The notes under the pieces are model-generated. The model worked only from the letters and a program-made list of their open reading frames with translations, had not been told where the DNA came from and searched no databases. Both the position numbers and the translations under genes were made by a program. Shown piece by piece: positions 23,978 to 30,661 of a DNA stretch of 64,000 nucleotides. This DNA comes from a virus: positions 1 through 64,000 of IMG/VR virus record IMGVR_UViG_3300025889_000075; one strand, 5' to 3'. Position 1 is the first letter of the stretch. Each line of letters opens with the position of its first letter.

Positions 23978-25192
23978 ATGGGCAACAAAAGAACATACAC
24001 AGAAGAAGATGTAGAAAAACTAAAAGGTAGTGTCCGAATCGAGCATACGTTAGCAAAACACGGTGCTTTAGAACTTAGACGTTTGCTTAGAGAAAATGAC
24101 TATATAAACACATTTGGTGCTTATAATGGTCAGCAAGCAATTCAACACGTTAAAGCAGGTCTTGAAGCAATCTATGTCTCAGGTTGGCAAGTTGCTGCAG
24201 CCGCTAATACAGGAAACGCAGTCTATCCTGATCAGAGTTTGTATCCCGTTGATAGTGTACCCCGCGTGGTGGCTAATATCAATAATGCTTTTCGTAGGCA
24301 AGATCAAATCGAATATCTTGAATCCGAAGGATTCGGTGGATTTCCTTTTGCGCCCATCATCGCGGACGCGGAAGCAGGATTCGGTGGAGCATTAAACGCA
24401 TATGAACTCGCTCGTAATCTCATTGAAGCAGGTGCGGCAGCGGTACACTTTGAAGATCAACTCGCTAGTGAAAAGAAGTGCGGTCATCTGGGAGGAAAGG
24501 TACTTATCCCAACCAGTCAAGCTGTACGAAATCTTAATGCTGCCCGTCTTGCTGCTGATGTATGTGATGTTCCTACAGTCATCATCGCTAGAACGGATGC
24601 TGAGTCTGCTAAACTCCTTTCTTCAGACGTAGATGAAATAGATCGTAAGTTTATGACAGGCGAGCGAACGCCAGAAGGTTTCTACAAAATCAATGGCGGG
24701 TTGTTCTATGGTTGCGAGCGAGGACAAGCATATGCTGAATATGCGGATCTTGTTTGGTGTGAGACCAGCACTCCCGATCTCAAAGAAGCAAAGATGTTTT
24801 CTGATGCGGTACGTGGTGCGTTTCCTGATCAAATGCTGGCATACAATTGTTCGCCAAGTTTTAACTGGAGACAAAGCATTCCTAGTTCAGAAGAACTGAA
24901 GAACTTTCAGAAAGAACTTGCTAAACTAGGATTCAAGTTTCAGTTTATTACGCTTGCTGGGTTTCATCAAACCAACTACAGCATCTTTGAGTTTGCTCGA
25001 AGGTATAAGAAGTCGGGTATGCTTGCCTACTCAGATCTGCAAGAGCAAGAGTTTGCTGCAGAGAGAGATGGTTACACTTCAGTCAAGCATCAGCGTGAGG
25101 TTGGCGTAGGTTACTTCGACGCGATTAGTACCGCTCTTGGCGCTGGCAGTGTAGCAGCAATGGCAGACAGCACAGAGGCAGATCAGTTTTAA
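23978..25192 (+). CDS. aceA: Isocitrate lyase (glyoxylate shunt enzyme) in a phage genome
   Basis: 404 residues, nearly full length (bacterial enzymes about 430). It cleaves isocitrate to glyoxylate and succinate. All family blocks are present in order: [19 protein letters not shown] (residues 66-74), [17 protein letters not shown], the catalytic KKCGH (Cys168), [33 protein letters not shown] and the terminal STEADQF like the STEESQF of E. coli. Only about 20 residues of the usual N-terminus are missing. RBS GAGGAA lies 5 nt before the ATG. It follows three tRNA genes by 20 nt, so it probably shares their transcript. No malate synthase is in the window. An auxiliary metabolic gene acquired from a bacterium is the natural reading; all visible active-site motifs are intact. 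Confidence 0.96.
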   Translation: MGNKRTYTEEDVEKLKGSVRIEHTLAKHGALELRRLLRENDYINTFGAYNGQQAIQHVKAGLEAIYVSGWQVAAAANTGNAVYPDQSLYPVDSVPRVVANINNAFRRQDQIEYLESEGFGGFPFAPIIADAEAGFGGALNAYELARNLIEAGAAAVHFEDQLASEKKCGHLGGKVLIPTSQAVRNLNAARLAADVCDVPTVIIARTDAESAKLLSSDVDEIDRKFMTGERTPEGFYKINGGLFYGCERGQAYAEYADLVWCETSTPDLKEAKMFSDAVRGAFPDQMLAYNCSPSFNWRQSIPSSEELKNFQKELAKLGFKFQFITLAGFHQTNYSIFEFARRYKKSGMLAYSDLQEQEFAAERDGYTSVKHQREVGVGYFDAISTALGAGSVAAMADSTEADQF

Positions 25193-25202
25193 AAAAGTGG
25201 AA

Positions 25203-25277
25203 GTCCGTTGAGATGGTAATGGCCGGACAAGTGTGGTAGTAGGAATACGCCAGATGCACAGGTTGGTTCTACCACAC
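25203..25277 (+). ncRNA. Structured RNA element after isocitrate lyase (two stem-loops)
   Basis: In the 105-nt gap, GTCCG (25203-25207) pairs with CGGAC (25224-25228), and a perfect 9-bp stem joins GTGTGGTAG (25231-25239) to CTACCACAC (25269-25277). The second stem encloses about 29 nt. No T run follows, so simple termination is not evident. It could be a small RNA, an mRNA 3' stabiliser or a tRNA-like remnant; none of the standard tRNA arms can be completed by me. Confidence 0.5.
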
Positions 25278-25297
25278 ATTTAAGTAAAGGAGAATCT

Positions 25298-25546
25298 ATG
25301 GAAATTTTATTTGAAGTTCTAGGAGCTCTATTCTTCTTGTTAATTGGTATTTGCGGATGCATTTATGGATTGACTAATGACTTAAAAAAGAGTAGTATTG
25401 AAGATAACAGTATTACATTGAAACATGGTTTCGATGGAATTTATACCTTAATACATAAAGGACAAGAGTGGCATTACTCAAGTTTTTCAGAAGCATTGAA
25501 ACATATGGATTCATTACGAAGACCCCCAACCGGAGATCCTAAATGA
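25298..25546 (+). CDS. Small membrane protein
   Basis: 82 residues. Residues 1-25 are a hydrophobic N-terminal segment (FEVLGALFFLLIGICGCIYG), followed by a soluble region (KHGFDGIYTLIHKGQEWHYS). RBS AAGGAG at the proper distance. Four-nt overlap with the next gene. Function unknown. Confidence 0.65.
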   Translation: MEILFEVLGALFFLLIGICGCIYGLTNDLKKSSIEDNSITLKHGFDGIYTLIHKGQEWHYSSFSEALKHMDSLRRPPTGDPK

Positions 25547-25734
25547 AACTCACAAGAGAGTCTTTTACTGGCAGCACGTTAGACGAATTGGTTCTAGATA
25601 TACTAGAAAGTCAGTTAGAAGACGTAATAGAACTGAGTAATGATCAAAAACTTATTGATGCATTTAAATACGTAATCGCATACAACAGTGTGCCCGGAAC
25701 CTATGAGGATGGAAAATATGACCTGTCAAGTTAA
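25543..25734 (+). CDS. Small acidic protein, first copy of a tandem pair
   Basis: 63 residues. The second half (AFKYVIAYNSVPGTYEDGKY) is almost identical to the end of the next gene, encoded by a 67-nt repeat with a 40-nt perfect core. The N-terminal halves share the pattern L-x-x-L-V/I-x-x-x-L-x-x-Q-L-E-D. Function unknown. The two genes are tandem paralogues. Confidence 0.65.
   Translation: MKLTRESFTGSTLDELVLDILESQLEDVIELSNDQKLIDAFKYVIAYNSVPGTYEDGKYDLSS
25660..25726 (+). repeat. 67-bp direct repeat, copy 1
   Basis: Shares 62 of 67 positions with 25873-25939, the last 40 nt (25687-25726) being identical. Copy distance is 213 bp, a multiple of three. It contains an ATG (25718) at the position equal to the thyX start in copy 2; here it opens a 9-codon peptide (MTCQVKDCT). 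Confidence 0.85.
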
Positions 25735-25743
25735 GGATTGTAC

Positions 25744-25941
25744 ATGATAACGAGAAGTGACCTAAACGAACATGCATTTGAGCAATTGATTCGCAACGCA
25801 TTGATTGAACAACTTGAGGATTTCGAAGATAGTATGAACGATGATAGTATTCGTGATACTACTTTGGTCGAAGCATTTAAACGTGTAATTGCATACAATA
25901 GTGTGCCCGGAACCTATGAGGATGGAAAATATGACCTGTGA
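25744..25941 (+). CDS. Small acidic protein, second copy of the tandem pair
   Basis: 65 residues from the ATG at 25744 (a TTG at 25738 would add two). LVEAFKRVIAYNSVPGTYED near the end repeats the previous gene. It overlaps the start of thyX by 11 nt, so the repeat encodes at once the end of this protein and, in another frame, the thyX start. Confidence 0.6.
   Translation: MITRSDLNEHAFEQLIRNALIEQLEDFEDSMNDDSIRDTTLVEAFKRVIAYNSVPGTYEDGKYDL
25873..25939 (+). repeat. 67-bp direct repeat, copy 2
   Basis: Partner of 25660-25726, 213 bp downstream. It holds the thyX start codon (25931) and its ribosome site (GGAAAAT). The identical 40-nt core suggests a recent duplication or ongoing gene conversion. 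Confidence 0.85.
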
Positions 25942-26617
25942 AGTAAGTCTAGTTGGTATGACATCGCCCAGTGCAATTACTGGTTGTCATACTGCAAATG
26001 AATTGATTGCTTATGCTGCTAGGGTAAGTAATCCAGCGAATCAGAATAACGAGAAAACAGCATCAAAGTTGTTGCGTTATTTAATCAAAGAAGGTCATTG
26101 GTCACCATTTGAAATGGTTTCAGTCACGATGGAAATTAAGACTACGCGAGATATCTCTCGTCAAATCTTACGCCATCGTTCTTTTTCGTTTCAAGAATTT
26201 AGTCAACGCTACGCGGTCAGTGAAGGTTTCACAACTAAACGAGAAGCACGTAAACAGCACCCTACGAACCGTCAACTGTCTATGGCGGACGATGACCCAA
26301 CTCGTCAAAAGAAGGCGCAGGAGGTCTTTAACGAAATGCAGGCAGAGGTTGCTAAGGTCGCCAAAGACTATTATGAGATGGCGTTGAATAATGGTATTGC
26401 CAAAGAGCAAGCACGCGCTCTGCTTCCTGAGGGTCTCACTGAGACTACTTTGTATATGGCAGGGACGTTACGCTCTTGGGTTCATTATTGCGAACTGAGG
26501 CGAGGACACGGAACTCAAAAAGAGCACATTGAGGTTGCCGACAAGTGTTGGGAAATCCTTGGTGTGCATTTTCCCGATGTAGTTAAAGCAGTGGAGATGC
26601 TAGATGAAGATAGGTGA
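25931..26617 (+). CDS. thyX: Flavin-dependent thymidylate synthase
   Basis: 228 residues from ATG 25931; earlier in-frame ATGs (25916, 25922) lie in the repeat and have poorer spacing to a ribosome site. The family signature RHRxxSxxxxSxR is present at 81-93 (RHRSFSFQEFSQRY). HWSPFEM near 56-62 and the late RxWxHY segment (LRSWVHYCELR) also fit. It makes dTMP from dUMP with FAD, NADPH and methylene-tetrahydrofolate, for phage DNA synthesis. Confidence 0.93.
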   Translation: MTCEVSLVGMTSPSAITGCHTANELIAYAARVSNPANQNNEKTASKLLRYLIKEGHWSPFEMVSVTMEIKTTRDISRQILRHRSFSFQEFSQRYAVSEGFTTKREARKQHPTNRQLSMADDDPTRQKKAQEVFNEMQAEVAKVAKDYYEMALNNGIAKEQARALLPEGLTETTLYMAGTLRSWVHYCELRRGHGTQKEHIEVADKCWEILGVHFPDVVKAVEMLDEDR

Positions 26618-26753
26618 TAAACTTAATGGTGGTACAATCGTTGAGATTTTTGACGAAGGTTATGCTGTTTCTCGTAAAAACAAAAAAGAGGAAAACTATC
26701 CTCATCACAAAACCGAATATGTTACTTTCGTAAGGAAAACTGATGAACGGTAA
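26604..26753 (+). CDS. Small protein downstream of thyX
   Basis: 49 residues: MKIGDKLNGGTIVEIFDEGY then basic KNKKEENYPHHK. Beta-strand pattern like a small SH3-like barrel. The start overlaps the end of thyX by 14 nt and the stop overlaps the next gene by 11 nt. Function unknown. Confidence 0.55.
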   Translation: MKIGDKLNGGTIVEIFDEGYAVSRKNKKEENYPHHKTEYVTFVRKTDER

Positions 26754-26886
26754 GAAAGCAAAAATGCTCCGAAGAAGTGGAGTGGTTGACAAAAAGGCAA
26801 AAAGAGATTACAATAAGTTAAATCGGTTTGAAAAAGAATTTCTTTCTGCCTTCTATAAAGCAAAACAACTTAGCGAGAACAAATGA
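26743..26886 (+). CDS. Small basic protein
   Basis: 47 residues: MNGKKAKMLRRSGVVDKKAK then RFEKEFLSAFYKAKQLS. Strongly basic and helical. RBS AAGGAAAA. It overlaps both neighbours. A near-consensus promoter lies within it. Function unknown. Confidence 0.55.
   Translation: MNGKKAKMLRRSGVVDKKAKRDYNKLNRFEKEFLSAFYKAKQLSENK
26786..26814 (+). promoter_or_regulatory. Near-consensus sigma70 promoter inside a small ORF
   Basis: TTGACA (26786-26791), 17-nt spacer, TACAAT (26809-26814). Perfect -35 box and one mismatch in the -10 box, the best match to the host consensus that I see in the window. It would drive the gene at 26883. Confidence 0.65.
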
Positions 26887-27482
26887 ATATATTTGCACTA
26901 AATCTTAATCCAGAGATCGCCGCAAGTGAGCAATGCGATCAACATGTTATTAAGATGTCTTGTGAGTACGCTCAATTACTTTCCACCTGCCATCGTATTT
27001 GCGATGGTATGGTTTGGGAAGGCACCAGTGCTAAGACTGGTCGTAAGATCAAAAGATATATTCTTGAAGATGATGAGATGAATGAGAATTTATATCTTGC
27101 TTGTCACAACAATCATCCTTCTAACATCTGGGTTCGACAATCAGTAAATAACTATCAGTGGTTGTACAAACTCTGGGTCTCAACGTGTAAAGAATATTCG
27201 CGTCGCTATGATAAAGTTCATGCTTCTTTGATTAAATTGCAGCAGTATTTAATCAACCCTCCTGTAAATATTCCTAATGCTCCCTTCACACAACCCACTC
27301 CTGCCATGAAACAGTATCCGCATTGTATTGTTCCTGGCGATTCTGTGCAGAGTTACAAGAACTTCTACTGGGAAGACAAACGTAAGTTTGCTACCTGGAC
27401 CAACAGACCTAAACCAAAATGGTGGCAAGAATTCGAAGCAAAAACCGATATACATATGAATGATAAACTGGTACTAACATGA
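26883..27482 (+). CDS. Conserved phage protein, function unknown
   Basis: 199 residues. NIFALNLNPEIAASEQCDQH, HPSNIWVRQSVNNYQWLYK and FATWTNRPKPKWW are blocks of a family I remember from many phages and some bacteria, with conserved Cys/His (CDQHVIKM) that could bind metal. No characterised member comes to mind. First gene after the 26786 promoter. Confidence 0.75.
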   Translation: MNIFALNLNPEIAASEQCDQHVIKMSCEYAQLLSTCHRICDGMVWEGTSAKTGRKIKRYILEDDEMNENLYLACHNNHPSNIWVRQSVNNYQWLYKLWVSTCKEYSRRYDKVHASLIKLQQYLINPPVNIPNAPFTQPTPAMKQYPHCIVPGDSVQSYKNFYWEDKRKFATWTNRPKPKWWQEFEAKTDIHMNDKLVLT

Positions 27483-27697
27483 GTCTCGAACACAAACGCG
27501 GAATGATAACTGAAGAAATTTCGAAACATATGTCTGAAAACGGCAAACTTATTGCAATTGTTGTTAAAACCGAAAAAGGATATATGGTTGAACTTTACGA
27601 AAAAAGTAGGTATATTAGAACTGTTGATGTTACAACTCGCAGTCTTCAATATGCTGAAGACGCAGCAGAGAATTACGTATTAGGGTTTCCTGTATAA
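27479..27697 (+). CDS. Small protein, function unknown
   Basis: 72 residues, 4-nt overlap with the previous gene. Sequence LIAIVVKTEKGYMVELYEKS suggests a small beta sheet with a C-terminal helix (YAEDAAENYV). Its 3' end overlaps the convergent minus-strand gene by 25 nt. Confidence 0.6.
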   Translation: MSLEHKRGMITEEISKHMSENGKLIAIVVKTEKGYMVELYEKSRYIRTVDVTTRSLQYAEDAAENYVLGFPV

Positions 27698-27936
27698 ATT
27701 CTCTGAAGCATAGTTTCGAATTGTTCTACTTTATTGAGTCTATCTGGCCAATAGATGTAGTCTTTCTCAGGATTCATTTTTAAGTTTGTGAGCAATGGTT
27801 GTATGGCATTAAATAGTTTCTCAAGTCTTTCGTTTGTAGAAACTGCTTCTTCAACCTTAATTGATGCTTGTTGTACTGCTTCGAGTTCTTCCTCATTTAC
27901 TGCGGTAAACCCGAAATCGAAGAAATCGTCAGACAT
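27673..27936 (-). CDS. Conserved T4-like phage protein on the minus strand
   Basis: 87 residues. MSDDFFDFGFTAVNEEELEA and the C-terminal MNPEKDYIYWPDRLNKVEQF match an uncharacterised family of marine T4-like phages, which supports this lone minus-strand gene. It overlaps the convergent gene at its 3' end. On the minus strand CATAAATA (27963-27970) lies about 26 nt before the ATG and resembles a weak T4 late promoter. Confidence 0.75.
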   Translation of the reverse strand: MSDDFFDFGFTAVNEEELEAVQQASIKVEEAVSTNERLEKLFNAIQPLLTNLKMNPEKDYIYWPDRLNKVEQFETMLQRIYTGNPNT

Positions 27937-27967
27937 TTCTAATCCTTGTTATTGAGTAGGTATATTT

Positions 27968-28735
27968 ATGAAGATAGTGATTGCTGGTTATGGTGCTGTT
28001 GGTAAGGCGATTTATGAATGCCTTTACGAATCAGACGCAGAACTTTTTATTGATGATCCTGCGCTTGGGCATCATGTCGACACAGATGTTATGAAACCAG
28101 ACGCGGTTGTTGTTTGCGTTGCAACACCAATGAGAGAAGATGGTTCTTGTAATACTGACCACGTCGAAGAAGTGTTCATGAAATACAATGGTGTCAAGTA
28201 TTTAATTAAATCTGCTGTTAATCCTGTTTGGTTAAGTAAAGCAGTAAAATCATATAGAGGAAGTTACACTTATTCTCCTGAGTTTCTTCGAGGTAGTCAT
28301 GTACATGCTAATCCAACTCAAGAATTTCTTGACTCAGAGTTCGCTATCTATGGAGGAGATGACTGTCGTTGGTGGGACGAGTTGTTTAGACCACACCTAC
28401 CTAAACTCAAAGAAGTAAAATACTGCTCTCTCGACCAAGCAGCGTTCGCTAAATATGTTGAAAATTGTTTTCTCGCAACCAAAGTAACATTCTTCAACGA
28501 GATGTATAGAATTTATAATCAATGCGGGTTCGAAGGTTTTGATCAAATGGTTGATGCAATAACTGTCGATCCTCGCATCGGTCGTTCACACACTCAGGTT
28601 CCAGGACCAGACGGTAAGTTTGGATATGGTGGGCATTGTTTTCCAAAAGACATAGCAGCACTTCGGCACATTGCGAAAGAAAGTCCATTACTGGACGCAG
28701 TAACAGATATTAACGAAGAACATAGAAATGCCTAG
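27968..28735 (+). CDS. UDP-glucose/GDP-mannose dehydrogenase family protein, short form
   Basis: 255 residues. The NAD-binding loop IAGYGAVGKA is at 5-14, VVCVATPM at 48-55, SPEFLRG at 103-109, AKYVENCFLATKVTFFNE around 161-178, and the catalytic Cys224 in YGGHCFPKD. Full enzymes have 390-440 residues; the C-terminal UDP-binding domain is absent. Makes uronic acids from NDP-sugars in the family; whether this short form still does is uncertain. It could serve the glycan island. Confidence 0.8.
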   Translation: MKIVIAGYGAVGKAIYECLYESDAELFIDDPALGHHVDTDVMKPDAVVVCVATPMREDGSCNTDHVEEVFMKYNGVKYLIKSAVNPVWLSKAVKSYRGSYTYSPEFLRGSHVHANPTQEFLDSEFAIYGGDDCRWWDELFRPHLPKLKEVKYCSLDQAAFAKYVENCFLATKVTFFNEMYRIYNQCGFEGFDQMVDAITVDPRIGRSHTQVPGPDGKFGYGGHCFPKDIAALRHIAKESPLLDAVTDINEEHRNA

Positions 28736-29456
28736 GAAAAAGAAAGCAACATTCGTTCCCAAGAAAAAGAAAACACTTATTCCCGAACCTAATTGGGACA
28801 AGTTAAGAAAGGCAAAGACAGAAGAAGAGAAACTTGCTGCTTTCAAAGCAGCAGAAGATTTCGCTCAATATGAAGCAGATCCTAAACTCGCTCTACATTG
28901 GTTAAAGAAGTGGATTCGTGAAGAGTCTGGTTGGGATATGCATCACGCTACTGTTATATTGCCTGATACCTATATGGCAATATTTGCTAAACATGGTTGG
29001 AAAGCGATGCAGTTGGGTTTTATGCCCGAAACGTTTAAGAATAGTTTAGAAAAAAATTTACTTCCACTTCTTAAAAGAGCAGAAGAAATACGAGATAAAA
29101 ATAATAAAGAAGAGGAAAAAATTGAATTTCCAAAGGGCGAAGGTTATATTGATCCTGAAAAAGTTAAAGAATGGTTGTCTAGTTGGAGCGCATATCTTAA
29201 AAGCGCAAAGGGTCATTCTGAATCTTCTGATCCACAAATAAGATTACAATATCGTGTTGCTGAAACATATGTTTACAACATGAAACAATATTTAAGAACG
29301 GGTGTTTGGTCTGATTCACATTTTGGCGAAAACAGAGAAAATAAAATTCTTTGGGTTTGTAAAGCGATGGCATACGACAAAGATGGAACACCAAAACGTA
29401 GTGTTGGGACCTGGTATCCTGACATTGCTCAAGTATGGAAAAGGGAGTACGAATGA
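28728..29456 (+). CDS. Conserved phage protein upstream of gp33
   Basis: 242 residues with a Lys-rich start (PRKKKATFVPKKKKT). The body (WLKKWIREESGWDMHHATV, PDTYMAIFAKHGWKAMQLGF) is helical, the second part has Trp/Tyr motifs (RTGVWSDSHFGENRE). Overlaps both neighbours. Position next to gp33 and gp32 suggests DNA replication or transcription, but it does not resemble gp59 to me. Confidence 0.65.
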   Translation: MPRKKKATFVPKKKKTLIPEPNWDKLRKAKTEEEKLAAFKAAEDFAQYEADPKLALHWLKKWIREESGWDMHHATVILPDTYMAIFAKHGWKAMQLGFMPETFKNSLEKNLLPLLKRAEEIRDKNNKEEEKIEFPKGEGYIDPEKVKEWLSSWSAYLKSAKGHSESSDPQIRLQYRVAETYVYNMKQYLRTGVWSDSHFGENRENKILWVCKAMAYDKDGTPKRSVGTWYPDIAQVWKREYE

Positions 29457-29683
29457 AACTCGATGGTCTAATGTTAACTAAAAACAAATTCACCAAGATG
29501 GTTGAAGATACGGTAAGAGTAAAAAGACTTTCTTACATCGACGCGATAGTTCATCTTAGTGAGCAACATAACATTGAGATGGAAGATATTCGTAAATACA
29601 TTTCTTTATCAATTAAAAACAAACTTGAAGTTGAAGCACAGAATTTAAATTTTATGCCAAAGGGAAATACTCTCCCTGTATAA
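29453..29683 (+). CDS. 33: T4 gp33-like late transcription accessory protein
   Basis: 76 residues from ATG 29453, overlapping the previous stop. The family blocks are KFTKMVEDTVRVKRLSYIDA, EQHNIEMEDIRKYIS and LEVEAQNLNFMPKGNTLP. In T4, gp33 binds RNA polymerase and links the gp55 sigma factor to the sliding clamp at late promoters. It lies just upstream of gp32 as in relatives of T4. Confidence 0.82.
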   Translation: MKLDGLMLTKNKFTKMVEDTVRVKRLSYIDAIVHLSEQHNIEMEDIRKYISLSIKNKLEVEAQNLNFMPKGNTLPV

Positions 29684-29686
29684 ATA
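29679..29686 (+). promoter_or_regulatory. T4-type late promoter before gp32
   Basis: TATAAATA, the gp55 recognition box, overlapping the gp33 stop codon and about 88 nt before the gp32 ATG. Confidence 0.6.
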
Positions 29687-29689
29687 TGG

Positions 29690-29718
29690 TTGCCTTACCA
29701 GAAAAAATAAGGTATTAT
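29690..29718 (+). promoter_or_regulatory. Sigma70-like promoter before gp32
   Basis: TTGCCT (29690-29695), 17-nt spacer, TATTAT (29713-29718). Together with the late box just upstream, gp32 would be expressed both early/middle and late. Confidence 0.5.
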
Positions 29719-29773
29719 ATGATGTATAACGTGGACAAAAAAACATACACTGATAACATACAAGGAAAATACG

Positions 29774-30661
29774 ATGTCATTTACACAACTCAAACGCAAT
29801 CGTGACACAATCTCAAAACTGGTACAAGCAGCTTCAGGTGAGTCTGCTCCTGCCGAAAAGAAATCCTATGGTGACGACCGTCAATGGAAACCAACTGTTG
29901 ATAAAGCAGGTAACGGTTACGCAGTAATTCGTTTCCTTCCTGCGGCAGAAGGTAATGATCTTCCATGGGTTCGTTATTGGGATCATGGTTTCAAAGGTCC
30001 AACAGGTCAATGGTACATCGAGAGGTCTTTGACTTCTATCGGTCAATCAGATCCTGTTTCTGAGGCAAACTCTAAACTTTGGAACTCTGGTAATGAGCGA
30101 GATAAAGAGATCGTTCGTGAGCGTAAACGCCGATTACATTATGTTTCTAACATTTATGTTGAAAGCGATCCCTCAAACCCCGCTAATGAAGGTCAAGTAT
30201 TCTTGTTTACTTATGGCAAGAAGATCTTCGACAAAATCATGGACGTTATGCAACCCCAGTTTGCTGATGAAGATCCAGTCAACCCATTCGACTTTTGGGA
30301 AGGCGCTTCGTTTAAACTGAAGATTCGTAATGTCGAAGGTTATCGTAACTATGATAAATCAGAGTTTGCATCCCCCGCTGCATTGTCTGAATCTGACTCA
30401 GAACTTGAGGAAATCTATGATCGAGTTTATGACTTAAACGAGTTCACAGATCCTAAGAACTATAAGAGTTACGAAGAACTTTCTGCTCGTCTTGCTATGG
30501 TTCTTGGAGAGTCTGCTCCAAGGACTGTTAGAGAAGAAGTAGCACTTGATATGGTTGCTGAACCGACTCCTCTTAAGGAATCTCCAGCACCCTCCTTTGA
30601 TGCATCGGATGATGACGACGATACTATGTCTTACTTCGCTAAATTAGCACAAGAAGATTAA
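29774..30661 (+). CDS. 32: Single-stranded DNA-binding protein gp32
   Basis: 295 residues, close to T4 gp32 (301). N-terminal basic segment QLKRNRDTISKLVQ (LAST-type co-operativity region), core with AVIRFLPAAEGNDLPWVRYW and the NIYVESDPSNPANEGQVFLF and GKKIFDKI motif, and an acidic C-terminal tail (FDASDDDDDTMSYFAKLA) that binds partner proteins in T4. No Cys is found in the whole protein, so the zinc site of T4 gp32 (His and three Cys) is absent. RBS AAGGAAAA. Its stop overlaps the opposite gene's stop. Confidence 0.93.
   Translation: MSFTQLKRNRDTISKLVQAASGESAPAEKKSYGDDRQWKPTVDKAGNGYAVIRFLPAAEGNDLPWVRYWDHGFKGPTGQWYIERSLTSIGQSDPVSEANSKLWNSGNERDKEIVRERKRRLHYVSNIYVESDPSNPANEGQVFLFTYGKKIFDKIMDVMQPQFADEDPVNPFDFWEGASFKLKIRNVEGYRNYDKSEFASPAALSESDSELEEIYDRVYDLNEFTDPKNYKSYEELSARLAMVLGESAPRTVREEVALDMVAEPTPLKESPAPSFDASDDDDDTMSYFAKLAQED

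Noticed and set aside
23683-24000. 105-codon minus-strand frame covering the three tRNA genes
   Set aside because: Reads the complement of tRNAs; tRNA-antisense frames often look open and this one resembles spurious proteins annotated over tRNAs in databases.
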